Origin: Arthonia radiata
Lineage: Eukaryota > Ascomycota > Arthoniomycetes > Arthoniales > Arthoniaceae
NCBI GenBank assembly: GCA_002989075.1
Contig: PSQN01000017.1
Location: 1,860,001 to 1,924,000, forward strand
Length of the DNA stretch: 64,000 nt
Direction: 5' to 3'
Made by a program: the position numbers and the translations under genes. How positions within the stretch are numbered: the stretch's first letter is position 1; each line of letters starts with the position of its first letter. Positions 20,838-30,165 of the stretch are shown here, in pieces. The notes under the pieces were generated by a model that was given only the letters and a program-made list of their open reading frames with translations, had not been told where the DNA came from and did no database searches.

Positions 20838-21830
20838 ATGCCGGTCCTCTCGGCTCTAACCCCATCAACTACCCACCTTCACACGCTCCTCCGCTCGATA
20901 TCTTTCGCTCCTAAAGCACACGTCCACATCTCCGCGGCTGGTATCCGCTTCTCCGCGGACGACACACGGGCCATGCAAGGCCTGGCCTTTCTTGACAAAT
21001 CCCTCTTCACCCACTACCACTACGACATCAGCCAGAACAGCTCCACCGACCAACCCGCTCAAGCTTCCCAGCGCACAGACGACACTGAAGAGGATCTCCC
21101 CATCTTCCAGGTCTCACTTCCCGCCCTGCTTGAAACCTTACAGATCTTCTCTTCCCTCGACGCGACCGAGCGCAATACTCGCGACACCTCCACCACATTC
21201 GGAGGAGGCGCAGACCGCAATGGGCTCAACGCGGCTTTCGACAATCGCGTCCTCGGTATGCCGGGTACGTGTAAGATCACGTATGAAGGCACCGGTTATC
21301 CGCTCAACGTGCAGCTGAGCGAAGGCAATGTCGAGACCAACTGCGAGCTTACAGCGTACGAGCCTGAGCTTGTGGATGACATCCCGTTTGATCGCGAGAG
21401 CGTATGCTTGAAGGTAATCATGCGCGCTGCTTATCTCGCAGACGCAGTCAATGAGCTTGCCTCACTGAATCCAGAACGCCTCAGCATCAGCACGGCGCCT
21501 GATCAAGCACCTTACTTTCGGCTCGCGGCTACTGGCGCGCTTGGATCTGCGGAGGTCGATTATGACAAGGACTCACAAATCCTCGAAACGTTCCAAGCAA
21601 GACAGAAGGGGAGCAATGAGTACAAGTTCAGCATGGTACGGCAGGCTGTCCGGGCCGTGACTTCGGCCGCAAAAGTGAGCGTACGTTGGGACGGTCAGGG
21701 TGTGCTGAGCATGCAATTTATGGTGGACGTGGAAGCGGGCAAGGTGAGCTTCGTGGACTTCAGGTTTGTGCCGTTCGTGGGCGAGGACGAAGATGTGGAC
21801 GGAATGCGGAGCGGCGACGAGGGCGAGTAA
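20838..21830 (+). CDS. RAD1: Rad1, 9-1-1 DNA damage checkpoint clamp subunit
   Basis: 330 residues, single exon. Motifs fit the Rad1 half-clamp fold: HISAAGIRFSADDTRAMQGLAFLDKSLF (a PCNA-like first strand set), IFQVSLPALLETLQIFSSL, CKITYEGTGYPL, ELTAYEP, NPERLSISTAPDQAPYFRLAATGALGSAEVDY, and the C-terminal FMVDVEAGKVSFVDFRFVPFVGEDED. Rad1 joins Hus1 and Rad9 in a sliding clamp loaded at damaged DNA. Named RAD1 as in fission yeast and mammals (budding yeast RAD17), not the budding-yeast nuclease Rad1. Tandem and very close to OST5. Confidence 0.88.
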   Translation: MPVLSALTPSTTHLHTLLRSISFAPKAHVHISAAGIRFSADDTRAMQGLAFLDKSLFTHYHYDISQNSSTDQPAQASQRTDDTEEDLPIFQVSLPALLETLQIFSSLDATERNTRDTSTTFGGGADRNGLNAAFDNRVLGMPGTCKITYEGTGYPLNVQLSEGNVETNCELTAYEPELVDDIPFDRESVCLKVIMRAAYLADAVNELASLNPERLSISTAPDQAPYFRLAATGALGSAEVDYDKDSQILETFQARQKGSNEYKFSMVRQAVRAVTSAAKVSVRWDGQGVLSMQFMVDVEAGKVSFVDFRFVPFVGEDEDVDGMRSGDEGE

Positions 21831-22826
21831 ACAGTCAAAAGAGCTCGTGAATCTTGTCCTTTCGCCGGCGTTGGTGAGACTGGACGTGTGCGTATCACTG
21901 TGCTTTGCTGTTGTTAGACGTTTCTGCGCAATAGTAGATGTAAGAGTGAAGACATGTAATTCATCCCCCAAAAGACGATGTCTTATCCATGTCTGAAGCT
22001 TCGGAAAAGCCTCAGAACACTGGACTTCACTGTGAGGCCGTGTCACCGCACAATAGCACATTGAAGAACAAAGTGGAGTTTTAATTGTATTCAGAGCGTG
22101 ACTGCCATCAGTATCTCATACTCTACACGCCTTCATATGTGCTTGTACATCGCTAAACTGTTGCCAATGCCGTCATCAGTAGCTGCGATAATTCGAGGTG
22201 AGCGTCGAGCAAGCTCTTCCGTGGGTGTAACATGATCAAGCGCGATCTTTTGGTCTACTCTGACCTGTGTCAACGCTGATAGCCCAATGGTAGATGCTCG
22301 AGCAACCCATCCTTAGTCCTTGTCGTAGTCGCAACCATAGCTGAAGCTCGCTCTAGAGGCATGTTGTCATCAAGCGTGATCTCTTGGTCTTTCTAACCTG
22401 TGTCAACGCTGATGCCTCCATGCTTGCTGCCCTAGCAGATGCTTCGTATGTGTGGTCGTGGGCGTAAAGTCGAGTGTGCGTATCGTACAAACAGTGAAAG
22501 AAATCGTCGCAAGTCCGTACTACCGTGAGCTGAACACCGCAGCCGGCTGCTTTCAGCCCCTCACATCCCATGACCATACCATATCCACCCACCACCAGCG
22601 CGTGCGCTCGGCTGACTACGGTGCTTCGTATCCGGTCGACGGCGCAGCTGCTGCATCGCCGCCCTCTTCTTCAGCATCTTCGTACTGAATGTTCTCGTGA
22701 TCTTCCAACTCAGTACCGCCAATTACACCGGTGTTCTCATCCTGGGGGAACAACGACGGGCTGGCAGCAGCTGGTGCATCGCTGCTCTCCTCATCAGCAT
22801 CCTCAATCTCACTCTCACTCTCAGCA
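21831..22826. other. Intergenic region with a 133-bp spaced duplication
   Basis: About 1 kb between RAD1 and the convergent basic-protein gene. It contains the direct repeat listed at 22232-22413. A minus-strand acidic frame at 22616-22876 overlaps the end of the neighbouring gene (see findings). Confidence 0.5.
22232..22413. repeat. Imperfect direct repeat, two copies 133 bp apart
   Basis: The 49-bp stretch 22232-22280 recurs at 22365-22413 with a handful of substitutions, both ending CCTGTGTCAACGCTGAT. Flanking words such as 'agatgct' also recur, so the duplicated unit is probably about 133 bp, now decayed. It does not code for anything I can see. Confidence 0.75.
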
Positions 22827-25259
22827 TCACCCCTCATCCTCGCCGGGCGTGCGAGCCTCGCAACCATATGTGGCATCCTGCAGATTCGCGCGCCGCTCGA
22901 ACTCAGCTTGCAAGCGATCCTCTCGGGCCACCTGCTCAGCTGCTAGTTTCTCAGCTTGCTTGCGCTCTTCCTCGATACGGTCATGAGCTTCCTTGATCTT
23001 CTCCGGATTGCCATACTGGAAGATCTTGATGATCCCGCCTTCGTGATAACGCTCGTCTGGGCCCAATTTGCGGGTCTCAGGGGCAGTGTCGGGCCTGGTG
23101 AATGGAGACACCTGGTGAGAATGAGAGCCAACGGAGGAAGCGGGGGTGGAGGAGGATGAGGTGTCAGCGCCAGCAATGGTAGAGCTGCCAGAACCGCTAG
23201 ACTGAGGTGCGGTCGGCTCGGAAGGGTAAGTGCGGTTCTTCAGCGACGCTCGAAAGTCCGCGACCTCTTGGCGGACCTCCTCATTCCAACGGCGCACGGC
23301 AAGTCGCTGGCGAACCTTCTGCTCGGCGATCTCTTCTGCGAGCTGTGCTGCGGTAGGTCGCTGCGGTTGAGGCAGAGGTGGGCAGCCGTGTACGGCTTCA
23401 TGGAGCGCCTGCTGGAACGCGCTGGTAAAGCCCGCGCGTGGGGCAGACAATGCCGTGGGCGGCTTGTAGTTCGCTTGCGCAGACGAAGTGGAGGGGTAAG
23501 CAGACCGGGTCGAGGATAGGTGTGGAGGCTGTGCGGAAGTGGGCGTGGAAGTCGAAGTTGAGGAGCGTGGAGTAGGAGTCGACATTGACCCAGTAGTTCG
23601 CGAGCCCAATGAGGATAGACATGTTCGCTTAGGCCGGGGCTCTTTCTTTCCGTACCACACTGCGAGGAGAGGGTTGCCGTATTTTATGGGCTCCTCTTCC
23701 TCCAACTTCCGCTTCTTGGTCTTTGTGGAGCCATTTATCGAGGCCCGAACCTCCTCAGCCAGAGCCTTCGCTGCGTTCTCCGCGGCCTTTTCCTTGTACT
23801 CTTTCTGCTTGGCGATCTCTTCCGGGAAAGGGCGGTCATCGCGGCGCGCCTCGAAGGCGTTAGATTCGCGCGACTGCGTCTTTTTGGGCGGCTTTGGCTG
23901 GCGTGGTGGCAACTTCGCAGCCTCCTTAGCAGCTTTCCACCGGCGATCAATCTCGTTGATCTTGGCGTTGATGGTCTCGGTAGGCACGCCTTTCTTGATG
24001 CTCTTGCCGAACATACCGGCGATTTCATTCTCCCACGCTCGATCCCGCAAAACCGTCTCTTCGATCTCCTTTATTGGAGTGTAGACTGAGTTCTTGTACT
24101 TAGCTTTCTCTTCAAACGAGATCAAGGTGCGGCCGATGTCACGACCGTCGAAATTTTTGTCGAGACCGTGGTTCAGTCCATCCTTCATGGCTTCCGTCTG
24201 GTGCTTGCTGCGCTCAACAGGAGCTGGTTTGGTCTTCTTGGGAGACTGAGACGCGGGCGCAGGTGTTTTTGAGACAGCTGCAGATCCGTAGCGCTCTGAG
24301 ACCTTGCGGGACTGTGACTTGGGCTTGGAAGAGAATACAGGGCTGTCGGCACGAGTCGAGTCACGGAGGTTGTAGCCAGTCTCCGAGCCCGCAGTGCCTG
24401 ACTTGCGCTTCTGAGGAATGTCAGTGTTATCAGTGTTGTCTCGAGGCTTTTTGGTGGTGATCTTTCGCGGCTCATATCCGAAGGTTGGGACGACGCTGGG
24501 GTCGTAGCCCCAGCCCTCCTCGTCCTCAGACGCAGGAGAAGGTCGTGATTTAGTAGGGTTCGAGTACATGTTGAGGACCTCAGTGGTGGCAGTAGTGGCG
24601 TTGTCGGCTTTGGCTGGTGCATCGTCTTTGGCTGGTGCATCGTCTTTGGCTGGTGCATCGTCTTTGGCTGGTGCATCGTCTTTGGCTGGTGCATCGTCTT
24701 TGGCTGGTGCATCGTCTTTGGCTGGTGCATCGTCTTTGGCTGGTGCATCGTCTTTGGCTGGTGCATCGTCTTTGGCTGGCGCGTCTTTGGCTGCGACGGG
24801 CCCGTTGCCTTGTGCGGCAGATGGGTCTTGAGAAGCAGCGGCTGTACTGGACTGACGCAATCGAGGGTAAGCGATTTTTCGGAATTCGTCCATTTCCTGT
24901 CCCATCTGTGCAGGAAGCTTGGCCTTGATCATTTCATACTTGTCCCATGAACAGGTGTCAACGAGATTCTGTGCATCCTTGACGGTGCAAGTAGAGATGC
25001 TGCGTCCCTTGAACATCTCGTCCAGAGCGCTGTTGCCATATCGAGAAAGGGGAGCTTTGGATGGCTTGCCCTTAGCTTGGGCCTTACGTGGGCCTGGTGT
25101 GGAGGTAGTTGGAACGGCGGAGCTGACGGTGGGCTTCGACTTCTTGATGGGACGAGATGATGTCGCGTCGACGCCATTGATTGTGGCGTTGCGCTTGTCG
25201 AAGTCGTTGCCAGAATCATCACCATCGTCGCGAGGACGCTTGGTACCTTGAGAAGACAT
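22827..25259 (-). CDS. Basic, low-complexity protein with PAKDDA repeats, probably nuclear
   Basis: 810 residues from the ATG at 25259 (MSSQGTKRPRDDGDD); no known family recognised. Order: a Lys/Arg/Ser-rich head with possible nuclear localisation (RPIKKSKP); a predicted helical module ALDEMFKGRSIST..LVDTCSWDKYEMIKAKL; nine exact PAKDDA hexapeptides (about residues 160-215); a Ser/Lys/Pro-rich section; a conserved-looking charged block (NHGLDKNFDGRDIGRTLISFEEKAKYKNS..., about 370-470); a Ser/Thr/Pro-rich stretch; and a final Glu/Arg-rich coiled coil. It stops at 22827, but the overlapping frame at 22616-22876 is strongly acidic and could be a spliced or shifted C-terminus. A chromatin or RNA role would be guesswork. 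Confidence 0.72.
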   Translation of the reverse strand: MSSQGTKRPRDDGDDSGNDFDKRNATINGVDATSSRPIKKSKPTVSSAVPTTSTPGPRKAQAKGKPSKAPLSRYGNSALDEMFKGRSISTCTVKDAQNLVDTCSWDKYEMIKAKLPAQMGQEMDEFRKIAYPRLRQSSTAAASQDPSAAQGNGPVAAKDAPAKDDAPAKDDAPAKDDAPAKDDAPAKDDAPAKDDAPAKDDAPAKDDAPAKDDAPAKADNATTATTEVLNMYSNPTKSRPSPASEDEEGWGYDPSVVPTFGYEPRKITTKKPRDNTDNTDIPQKRKSGTAGSETGYNLRDSTRADSPVFSSKPKSQSRKVSERYGSAAVSKTPAPASQSPKKTKPAPVERSKHQTEAMKDGLNHGLDKNFDGRDIGRTLISFEEKAKYKNSVYTPIKEIEETVLRDRAWENEIAGMFGKSIKKGVPTETINAKINEIDRRWKAAKEAAKLPPRQPKPPKKTQSRESNAFEARRDDRPFPEEIAKQKEYKEKAAENAAKALAEEVRASINGSTKTKKRKLEEEEPIKYGNPLLAVWYGKKEPRPKRTCLSSLGSRTTGSMSTPTPRSSTSTSTPTSAQPPHLSSTRSAYPSTSSAQANYKPPTALSAPRAGFTSAFQQALHEAVHGCPPLPQPQRPTAAQLAEEIAEQKVRQRLAVRRWNEEVRQEVADFRASLKNRTYPSEPTAPQSSGSGSSTIAGADTSSSSTPASSVGSHSHQVSPFTRPDTAPETRKLGPDERYHEGGIIKIFQYGNPEKIKEAHDRIEEERKQAEKLAAEQVAREDRLQAEFERRANLQDATYGCEARTPGEDEG
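24607..24786. repeat. Coding minisatellite, 18-bp unit
   Basis: Nine consecutive identical 18-bp units (plus-strand core GCTGGTGCATCGTCTTTG) plus degenerate end copies. On the minus strand they encode PAKDDA hexapeptides inside the basic protein. Perfect identity, including third codon positions, points to recent expansion or ongoing homogenisation. Confidence 0.95.
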
Positions 25260-25757
25260 TGTTGATGACGAAGCGATTTCTTCGAACGTCGTCGTGATGG
25301 ACGTGTTGATCGTCAATAAGATGAGCTCGCAGATGATGGATCCTGGTGAATCTTGATGATGGTTGAAAGCTATGAAGGTGCTTCAAACCGTGTCGGATAA
25401 TTGGTGAGGGATCAGAGAAAGTTGTGGAAAGAAGATAGTGAAGGATCCAGGAGTTGGGAGTTGCGGGTGAGGGATGTTGAAGGAGGAGATTGGGCACTGA
25501 AGCTGTCCGAAAAGAGAATGGCTGGTCAGCCCTACAAATGGTGAAAGGTGCAAGTTGGTGAAGTGAGGCAGAGTCCCACCTGACACCTCGAAGTATGAGG
25601 TGCCCGGCCAGACAACCCCACCTCACTTCCCCATGGCTGAAAGAAGCCACGGGAGACACAAAATGACAGGTATTGACTGCACAGTGTAAGATGAGAAAGC
25701 AGAAGAAGTTTGTGATGGCATCGGATGTTTGCTTGATAATAGTCTACTTACATGACT
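25260..25757. other. Intergenic region upstream of the PAKDDA-repeat gene
   Basis: About 500 bp. It contains the promoter of the 22827-25259 gene and the 3' end of the next gene on the same strand. Open minus-strand frames here are His/Pro/Ser-rich and have no family resemblance. Confidence 0.35.
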
Positions 25758-26912
25758 CTAATCTGCCGGTGTATCGTCCATTGCAGTCGTATCATTATGT
25801 CGTGGCGGACGCTTGCCAAAGCGCTCATCTTGTTTCCATCGCTTGAACTTTCTTTCCAGTCCACATCCATTCAGATTATCCTGCGCGTGTGTAGCCAAAA
25901 ACTCATGTGTGATATCAATGGTGCACCAAAGATCTCTCACATCTTCCGAAGGCGTAGCCTTTGTGTTGTTTCGCTCTTCAGCAGTAGCCAACAAGCTGCT
26001 GTCTTAACATTGTTTTGCGTCTGCTTTAGGACGAACGGTCTCATAAAAAGTCGTGAAGTACTTGCCGAGATCTTCTTGGTCTGGGTCGTCGTCATCATCC
26101 TCGTTCTCAGCCTCTTGGTTGGTGGGGGCTCGATCATTTTGGACATCCACGGCGAAGTGACTATGACTTGTTTCGTTGGAGCTCGTTTCGACTGTTTGGT
26201 TGAAGCCAGAATTCCTTGGGACAGGACTGTCGTGCTCGACTTTGACGCCGTTCTCTTGGGTACTTTCAGCTATCTTTGGGCTCAGCGGCATATAATTAAC
26301 GCCTTGGTAGTCGGGGTGATTGAAATCAGTATGATCGAAATTGCCCGTGAATGTGAAGTAGGCTGGAACGTGGGCAGGTCGGGATCCGAGCTCGCTGGTG
26401 TGATAAATCGTTTCACCAATTTCGGGGACAAAGCTTGGTTCACGTTCTCTTGTCAGATCGAGCAATCTCTCAATGTAATAGTCTGAATCGGCTTCGGTTT
26501 TATTGAAATTGGTGCGCTTTCGAGTCGTGATTGCGGCCTTTTGCTTCGCTCGTGATGCGCCAGACTTGTTCTGGCATCTTTGCCGCACAGCAGGCTTTCT
26601 TTCGGTCTTGCGGGACGCGGCTGGTTTAGCAGTATCGTTGGCGTTCGGAGTGGAGCTTGGTTCGTCTTTGCGGCGGATTGAAATGGGAACGGCAGCCTTG
26701 GGATTAATCACGATGTAGATGTTAGACTTGGGCTTTGTGACGCAATTGCCCGAAGCCTTGAGTTTGAGGGCCTTGTTCTGCGTTTTAGTGGATTTAGACG
26801 GCGGCACATTTTCTTTGTCCTCATTGGTGCTGAGTCTCTGCACTTCCTGTGGCCGAGAGGAGGAAGGTGCAACTTTATTACGCTTTGGACACCCGATACA
26901 AGTTCGAGCCAT
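25758..26912 (-). CDS. Hypothetical basic protein, probably two exons
   Basis: No family recognised. From the ATG at 26912 (MARTCIGCPKRNK) one frame runs to a TAA at 26004. The same frame then reopens directly and stays open to 25758 with a gene-like end (DVRDLWCTIDITHEFLATHAQ...FKRWKQDERFGKRPPRH). A GT-AG intron of 66 bp, 26061-25996, removes the TAA and keeps frame, giving 362 residues (exons 26912-26062 and 25995-25758). If it is not spliced, the protein has 302 residues. The N-terminal half is Lys/Arg/Ser/Thr-rich with KENVPP. A middle block SDYYIERLLDLTRERE...GETIYHTSELGSRPAHVPAYFTF looks folded. An acidic DDDDDPDQEDLGK follows. Confidence 0.6.
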
Positions 26913-27476
26913 CTTGCGTGATTTTGTCGTATCTGTGAAGTCACTATGCAATACTGTGAGTCCAACGGCACCAATGGACAGTGTTCGAGTGTCGATTGTT
27001 TCTGTCAGGTTTGAACGGTCTGTATGAATGGGGGAAAGAAGCAGCTGCAGCAGCTGTTTTATGTATCTTGTCAGAGAGCAGAGTGGTCAATGACTAGTGT
27101 GCTCAGACTGGACCATCAGAGCGTCCCAGACTCCAAAGCCTTCTAGGGTATCGCAGGATGAGACGACTGCGAAATTGTGCAGTCATTGTGACGTTTGGTT
27201 GATAGACCACGCCAATTTTGGGTGTTTCGCGCCAGCCCAGCCATGCTAGAGTCGAGCCTCGGCATGAGAGGTTTCATTGTCGTCTGCTGTGCGGACGCGT
27301 AAGGTCGATTGTTACTGGAGATCTGACACTGTTCCCACAATTTCGCTGTCCGACAACAAAGGAAGCGTTTAAAGTGTATAGGCTTGAACCTTCGTCATGC
27401 TGTGCGTTTTTCAGATCAATCTCCCCTACCTCATACAATTCTGAAGCAACATCAGCAGGCTGATCAAAACTTCACG
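26913..27476. other. Divergent intergenic region
   Basis: About 560 bp between two head-to-head genes of unknown function. One ACGCGT at 27295-27300, which is within chance expectation. Nothing else seen. Confidence 0.4.
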
Positions 27477-28136
27477 ATGCTTGCAGGTAAGTCCACCCTG
27501 CTACCTCGTCCACTTACACTTGTGCCAAGCAAGATGTCTCACTTTCCAGACGCTGTTAGAGGCGGCGCACCTTCTCCACAGGATCAATCCTCTTCGAACT
27601 CAAGTCTAGCATCGACATGCTCCTATGACTCCGACGCCTCCTTAGAGTCACTACTTGACTCTCCCCTCGAAGACCTCAGCTGGGTCAACAAGCTAGACGA
27701 TGCCGTTAACCGCGCTACCCACAACCTTTCACTAGAAGACTCATGGCGCCAAACGCTGGAGTGGACAATTGAGGCTTGGATCAACGGTCGCATCGACAAA
27801 GTCAAAGCCAACTGTGAAGCCGCATTTGAAGTTGAGGGTGAAATGGATCTCTTCATTGAGCTGAGCTTCGCCGTGCTGTACTATCGCGTAATCGAAGGAG
27901 CGTACACGCCACTCATCCGACTGCTCCATCGTTACCAGGAGTTACTTGAAGGTAATTCCAAGTTCACTGACCACGATCGCGCAGCTGTCGCGTTCCTTCG
28001 AGCAGTCGTGGTGCGTCCGACGCCGATTATGAAGGATGAATTCACGGCGTGTCTAGGCATGCCGCGAAGCAGGGATAGCCCTTTCCTACAGAGACCAAAA
28101 CAAGATCCTCGAAAGATCTTGCCAAGGTTTAGCTGA
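27477..28136 (+). CDS. Hypothetical acidic-helical protein
   Basis: No family recognised. Preferred model: exon 1 at 27477-27486 (MLA plus one base), intron 27487-27549 (63 bp, GTAAGT...CCAG), exon 2 at 27550-28136, 198 residues starting MLADAVRGGAPSPQDQ. An unspliced start at 27534 (MSHFPDAVRGG) gives nearly the same protein. After a Ser-rich acidic head (SSNSSLASTCSYDSDASLESLLDSPLEDLSWV) the rest is predicted helical, with LEWTIEAWINGRIDKVKANCEAAFEVEGEMDLFIELSFAVLYYRVI. It is convergent with the SPRY gene. A cytosolic adaptor-like role is possible but unproven. Confidence 0.6.
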   Translation: MLAGKSTLLPRPLTLVPSKMSHFPDAVRGGAPSPQDQSSSNSSLASTCSYDSDASLESLLDSPLEDLSWVNKLDDAVNRATHNLSLEDSWRQTLEWTIEAWINGRIDKVKANCEAAFEVEGEMDLFIELSFAVLYYRVIEGAYTPLIRLLHRYQELLEGNSKFTDHDRAAVAFLRAVVVRPTPIMKDEFTACLGMPRSRDSPFLQRPKQDPRKILPRFS

Positions 28137-28313
28137 GTAAGTACTGACAGCGACAAATAATAATCCATTAGCAACGGGTGCAACAAGCTTATGTGACTGG
28201 CTTGCAACATTCTGTGTGTTTTCAATATGTTTGTGTCATGGGAATGCAGTATGCTTCCTGGTAGCCAATGAGAGTGATGCCAGAGGCAAGTGCGGACGCG
28301 AGCCTTCTGACGC

Positions 28314-29350
28314 TCATGTCGGCCACCAATTGCAATTTTGCTTGCCGAATCTGACCTCAGCCGCCACGTTACCGCAAACACCTACAGCAGCATAGAGATC
28401 TCTATCGCCTTCAAGACCTAATACACCGCCCGGACGGTCCACTTCGACATCTACTTCTTCATGCAGATCCCATTCCCATTCTGGCTTGCGTTCACCATTG
28501 CGGGTCATGAAGCATTTGACGTTTGCTTGCGGACCTTTTGTGTCTTTGTGTGCTGTATCAAGGTCAGCGACGGTTGCGTAGACTCCGAGGGCCCCTTTTA
28601 GATTGGTATCGCACCTCTACCGAGTTCCATCTCCATCCCCACGCCAATGACGTCCCCAATACTGAACGGTTTGGTGAATCCCATGCCGCCGAATGCATCG
28701 TTGACATATCGACGTCCGTCATCGCTATGAATACCTAAGCTCGCTCGCTGCCAGCCAGGCATGCGAAAAGAAGGATACGGTGGTGCGAAGAAGCCCAGTG
28801 CAATGATTGCAAATTTCCTTTCCATCTTGAGAACTTTGATTTCGAAGTACGCTGTAAAGCTCTCTGCATGGATCGAGGAGCTGTGAAAAGCCGGATAGAG
28901 CGGAAGCTGGCTACGAAGACACTGATGGATGTTGGCTTTGCTCATGACAGTTTGCGTGAATCCAGTTTGCTCCACGCGCAGCCCGTGCCTGCTCATTGAA
29001 GGATCGAGTGGTACAAGGGTGGTTCTGCCGTTGATGATCTCCATGTACTGATCCGTTTTGAAATGATCCGTGCTGTAGAGCGGGTTCTTGTCGCACCATT
29101 GCCTAGCCTCCTGGTCTTCATCTCCAGACGCATTGTTGGCAGGCGAGTCCTCGTGGTGAATGGTAGGTGGTGGTGGTAGACCTGAACTTGACGGATTTTC
29201 TCTCACAGACATCCATTCTTCATAACTTGGCGGTGGCTCTGAGCTAGTGTTGTGGTTGCTGCTAGACGGAGGCGGCCCCTGCGGTGGCTGGTAAGTATTT
29301 AAGTCACGTACCTGATTACCCCATATCTTCTCGCGTATGTTGAAGGGCAT
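28314..29350 (-). CDS. SPRY-domain protein with PPxY motif
   Basis: Two exons: 29350-28615 and 28552-28314 (intron 62 bp), 324 residues. A Pro/Ser-rich head carries PPSY (40-43), a WW-domain ligand. The SPRY domain runs from about residue 100 to the end: AYFEIKVLKME..FAIIALGFF, MPGWQRASLGIHSDDGRRYVNDAFGG, FSIGDVIGVGME, then after the splice CFMTRNGERK and DLYAAVGVCGNVAAEVRFG. Fungal Ear1/Ssh4-type adaptors of the Rsp5 ubiquitin ligase combine SPRY and PY motifs, but those have a membrane helix, which is missing here. An open frame up to 29826 could supply an upstream exon; I could not find an in-phase junction. Confidence 0.82.
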
Positions 29351-30165
29351 GATTGATTTGAGACGGCGCGGAAGGCACGGAGGACAGCAAGCTCACTTGA
29401 ACTGCGTCCACTCACGCTCCTTGCAAACGAGACGTGTCGCCTTGGATCCCTGCTTGGGCTCTGCTGGGGGCTGCCTGAGGGTGATCGCATAGATCTGGCG
29501 ATCTGGAATTTGGGGCCTTGGGTGTGGGCTTGATCTGGGCTGGTCACAGAGATGGGATCATGTGACGACCTGCGCCGCTGGCTGCCAGTTTCACCCGGTG
29601 TCGAGCCACGTCTACCAGTTCGTTTTGGAAGCTTTCGATGCTGTTGGCCTTGGTGGTGGCCTTGCTGATGAGTCTTATGAGAGTTGAAGGAGACGAATGA
29701 TGGGAAGCGCAGCGAATGCAAGCGATTGCCGTGAGGATGAGGGAGCGTGTCCTTTGACCTTGAAAAAGTGAAGTTTTCAAAATGGTAGCTGAATGTCGTA
29801 GTGAAGCAGGAGAAGCACGAGGCCATACAGGTTTTATGATGATTGCTGTCGTACTATGTGCGGCTATGCTGGCACTTGGCCGCGGGTGAGCAAGGGAGAT
29901 TTAGGTTCAAGTGGGAGGGTCATCCATAGGTTTCAGCTCTACAGCTCGTCTGATGATGGTCAGTGTCATCAGTCATTATTATTGTCAGACGGCAGATGGT
30001 CAAAGGAAGGAGACTTGGAGGAGGAAGATGTGGAAAGAGCTCCCTCGACGCGTCCCTCACTCACGCGAAAATGACGTCAATCGCGCTGTTGCGTGCGTGA
30101 GAGTGCGCAATGAACAGTAGAAAGGTGCGTTACTGTAACTTGAGGCTGTAATATATTACACAGAA
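29351..30165. other. Divergent intergenic region, possible 5' exon of the SPRY gene
   Basis: About 815 bp. A minus-strand frame from an ATG at 29826 (MASCFSCFTTTFSY, then Arg/Gln/Ser-rich) is open into the SPRY gene and might be a leader exon or an unrelated short protein. No other feature seen. Confidence 0.35.

Noticed and set aside
22266-22300. tRNA-like words (TGGTAGATGCTCGAGCA)
   Set aside because: No matching acceptor stem, anticodon arm or T-loop consensus; the bases belong to the 133-bp spaced repeat.
27295-27300. Single ACGCGT box upstream of the 27477 gene
   Set aside because: About a dozen single copies are expected by chance in 48 kb of mixed-composition DNA; others occur inside coding sequence.
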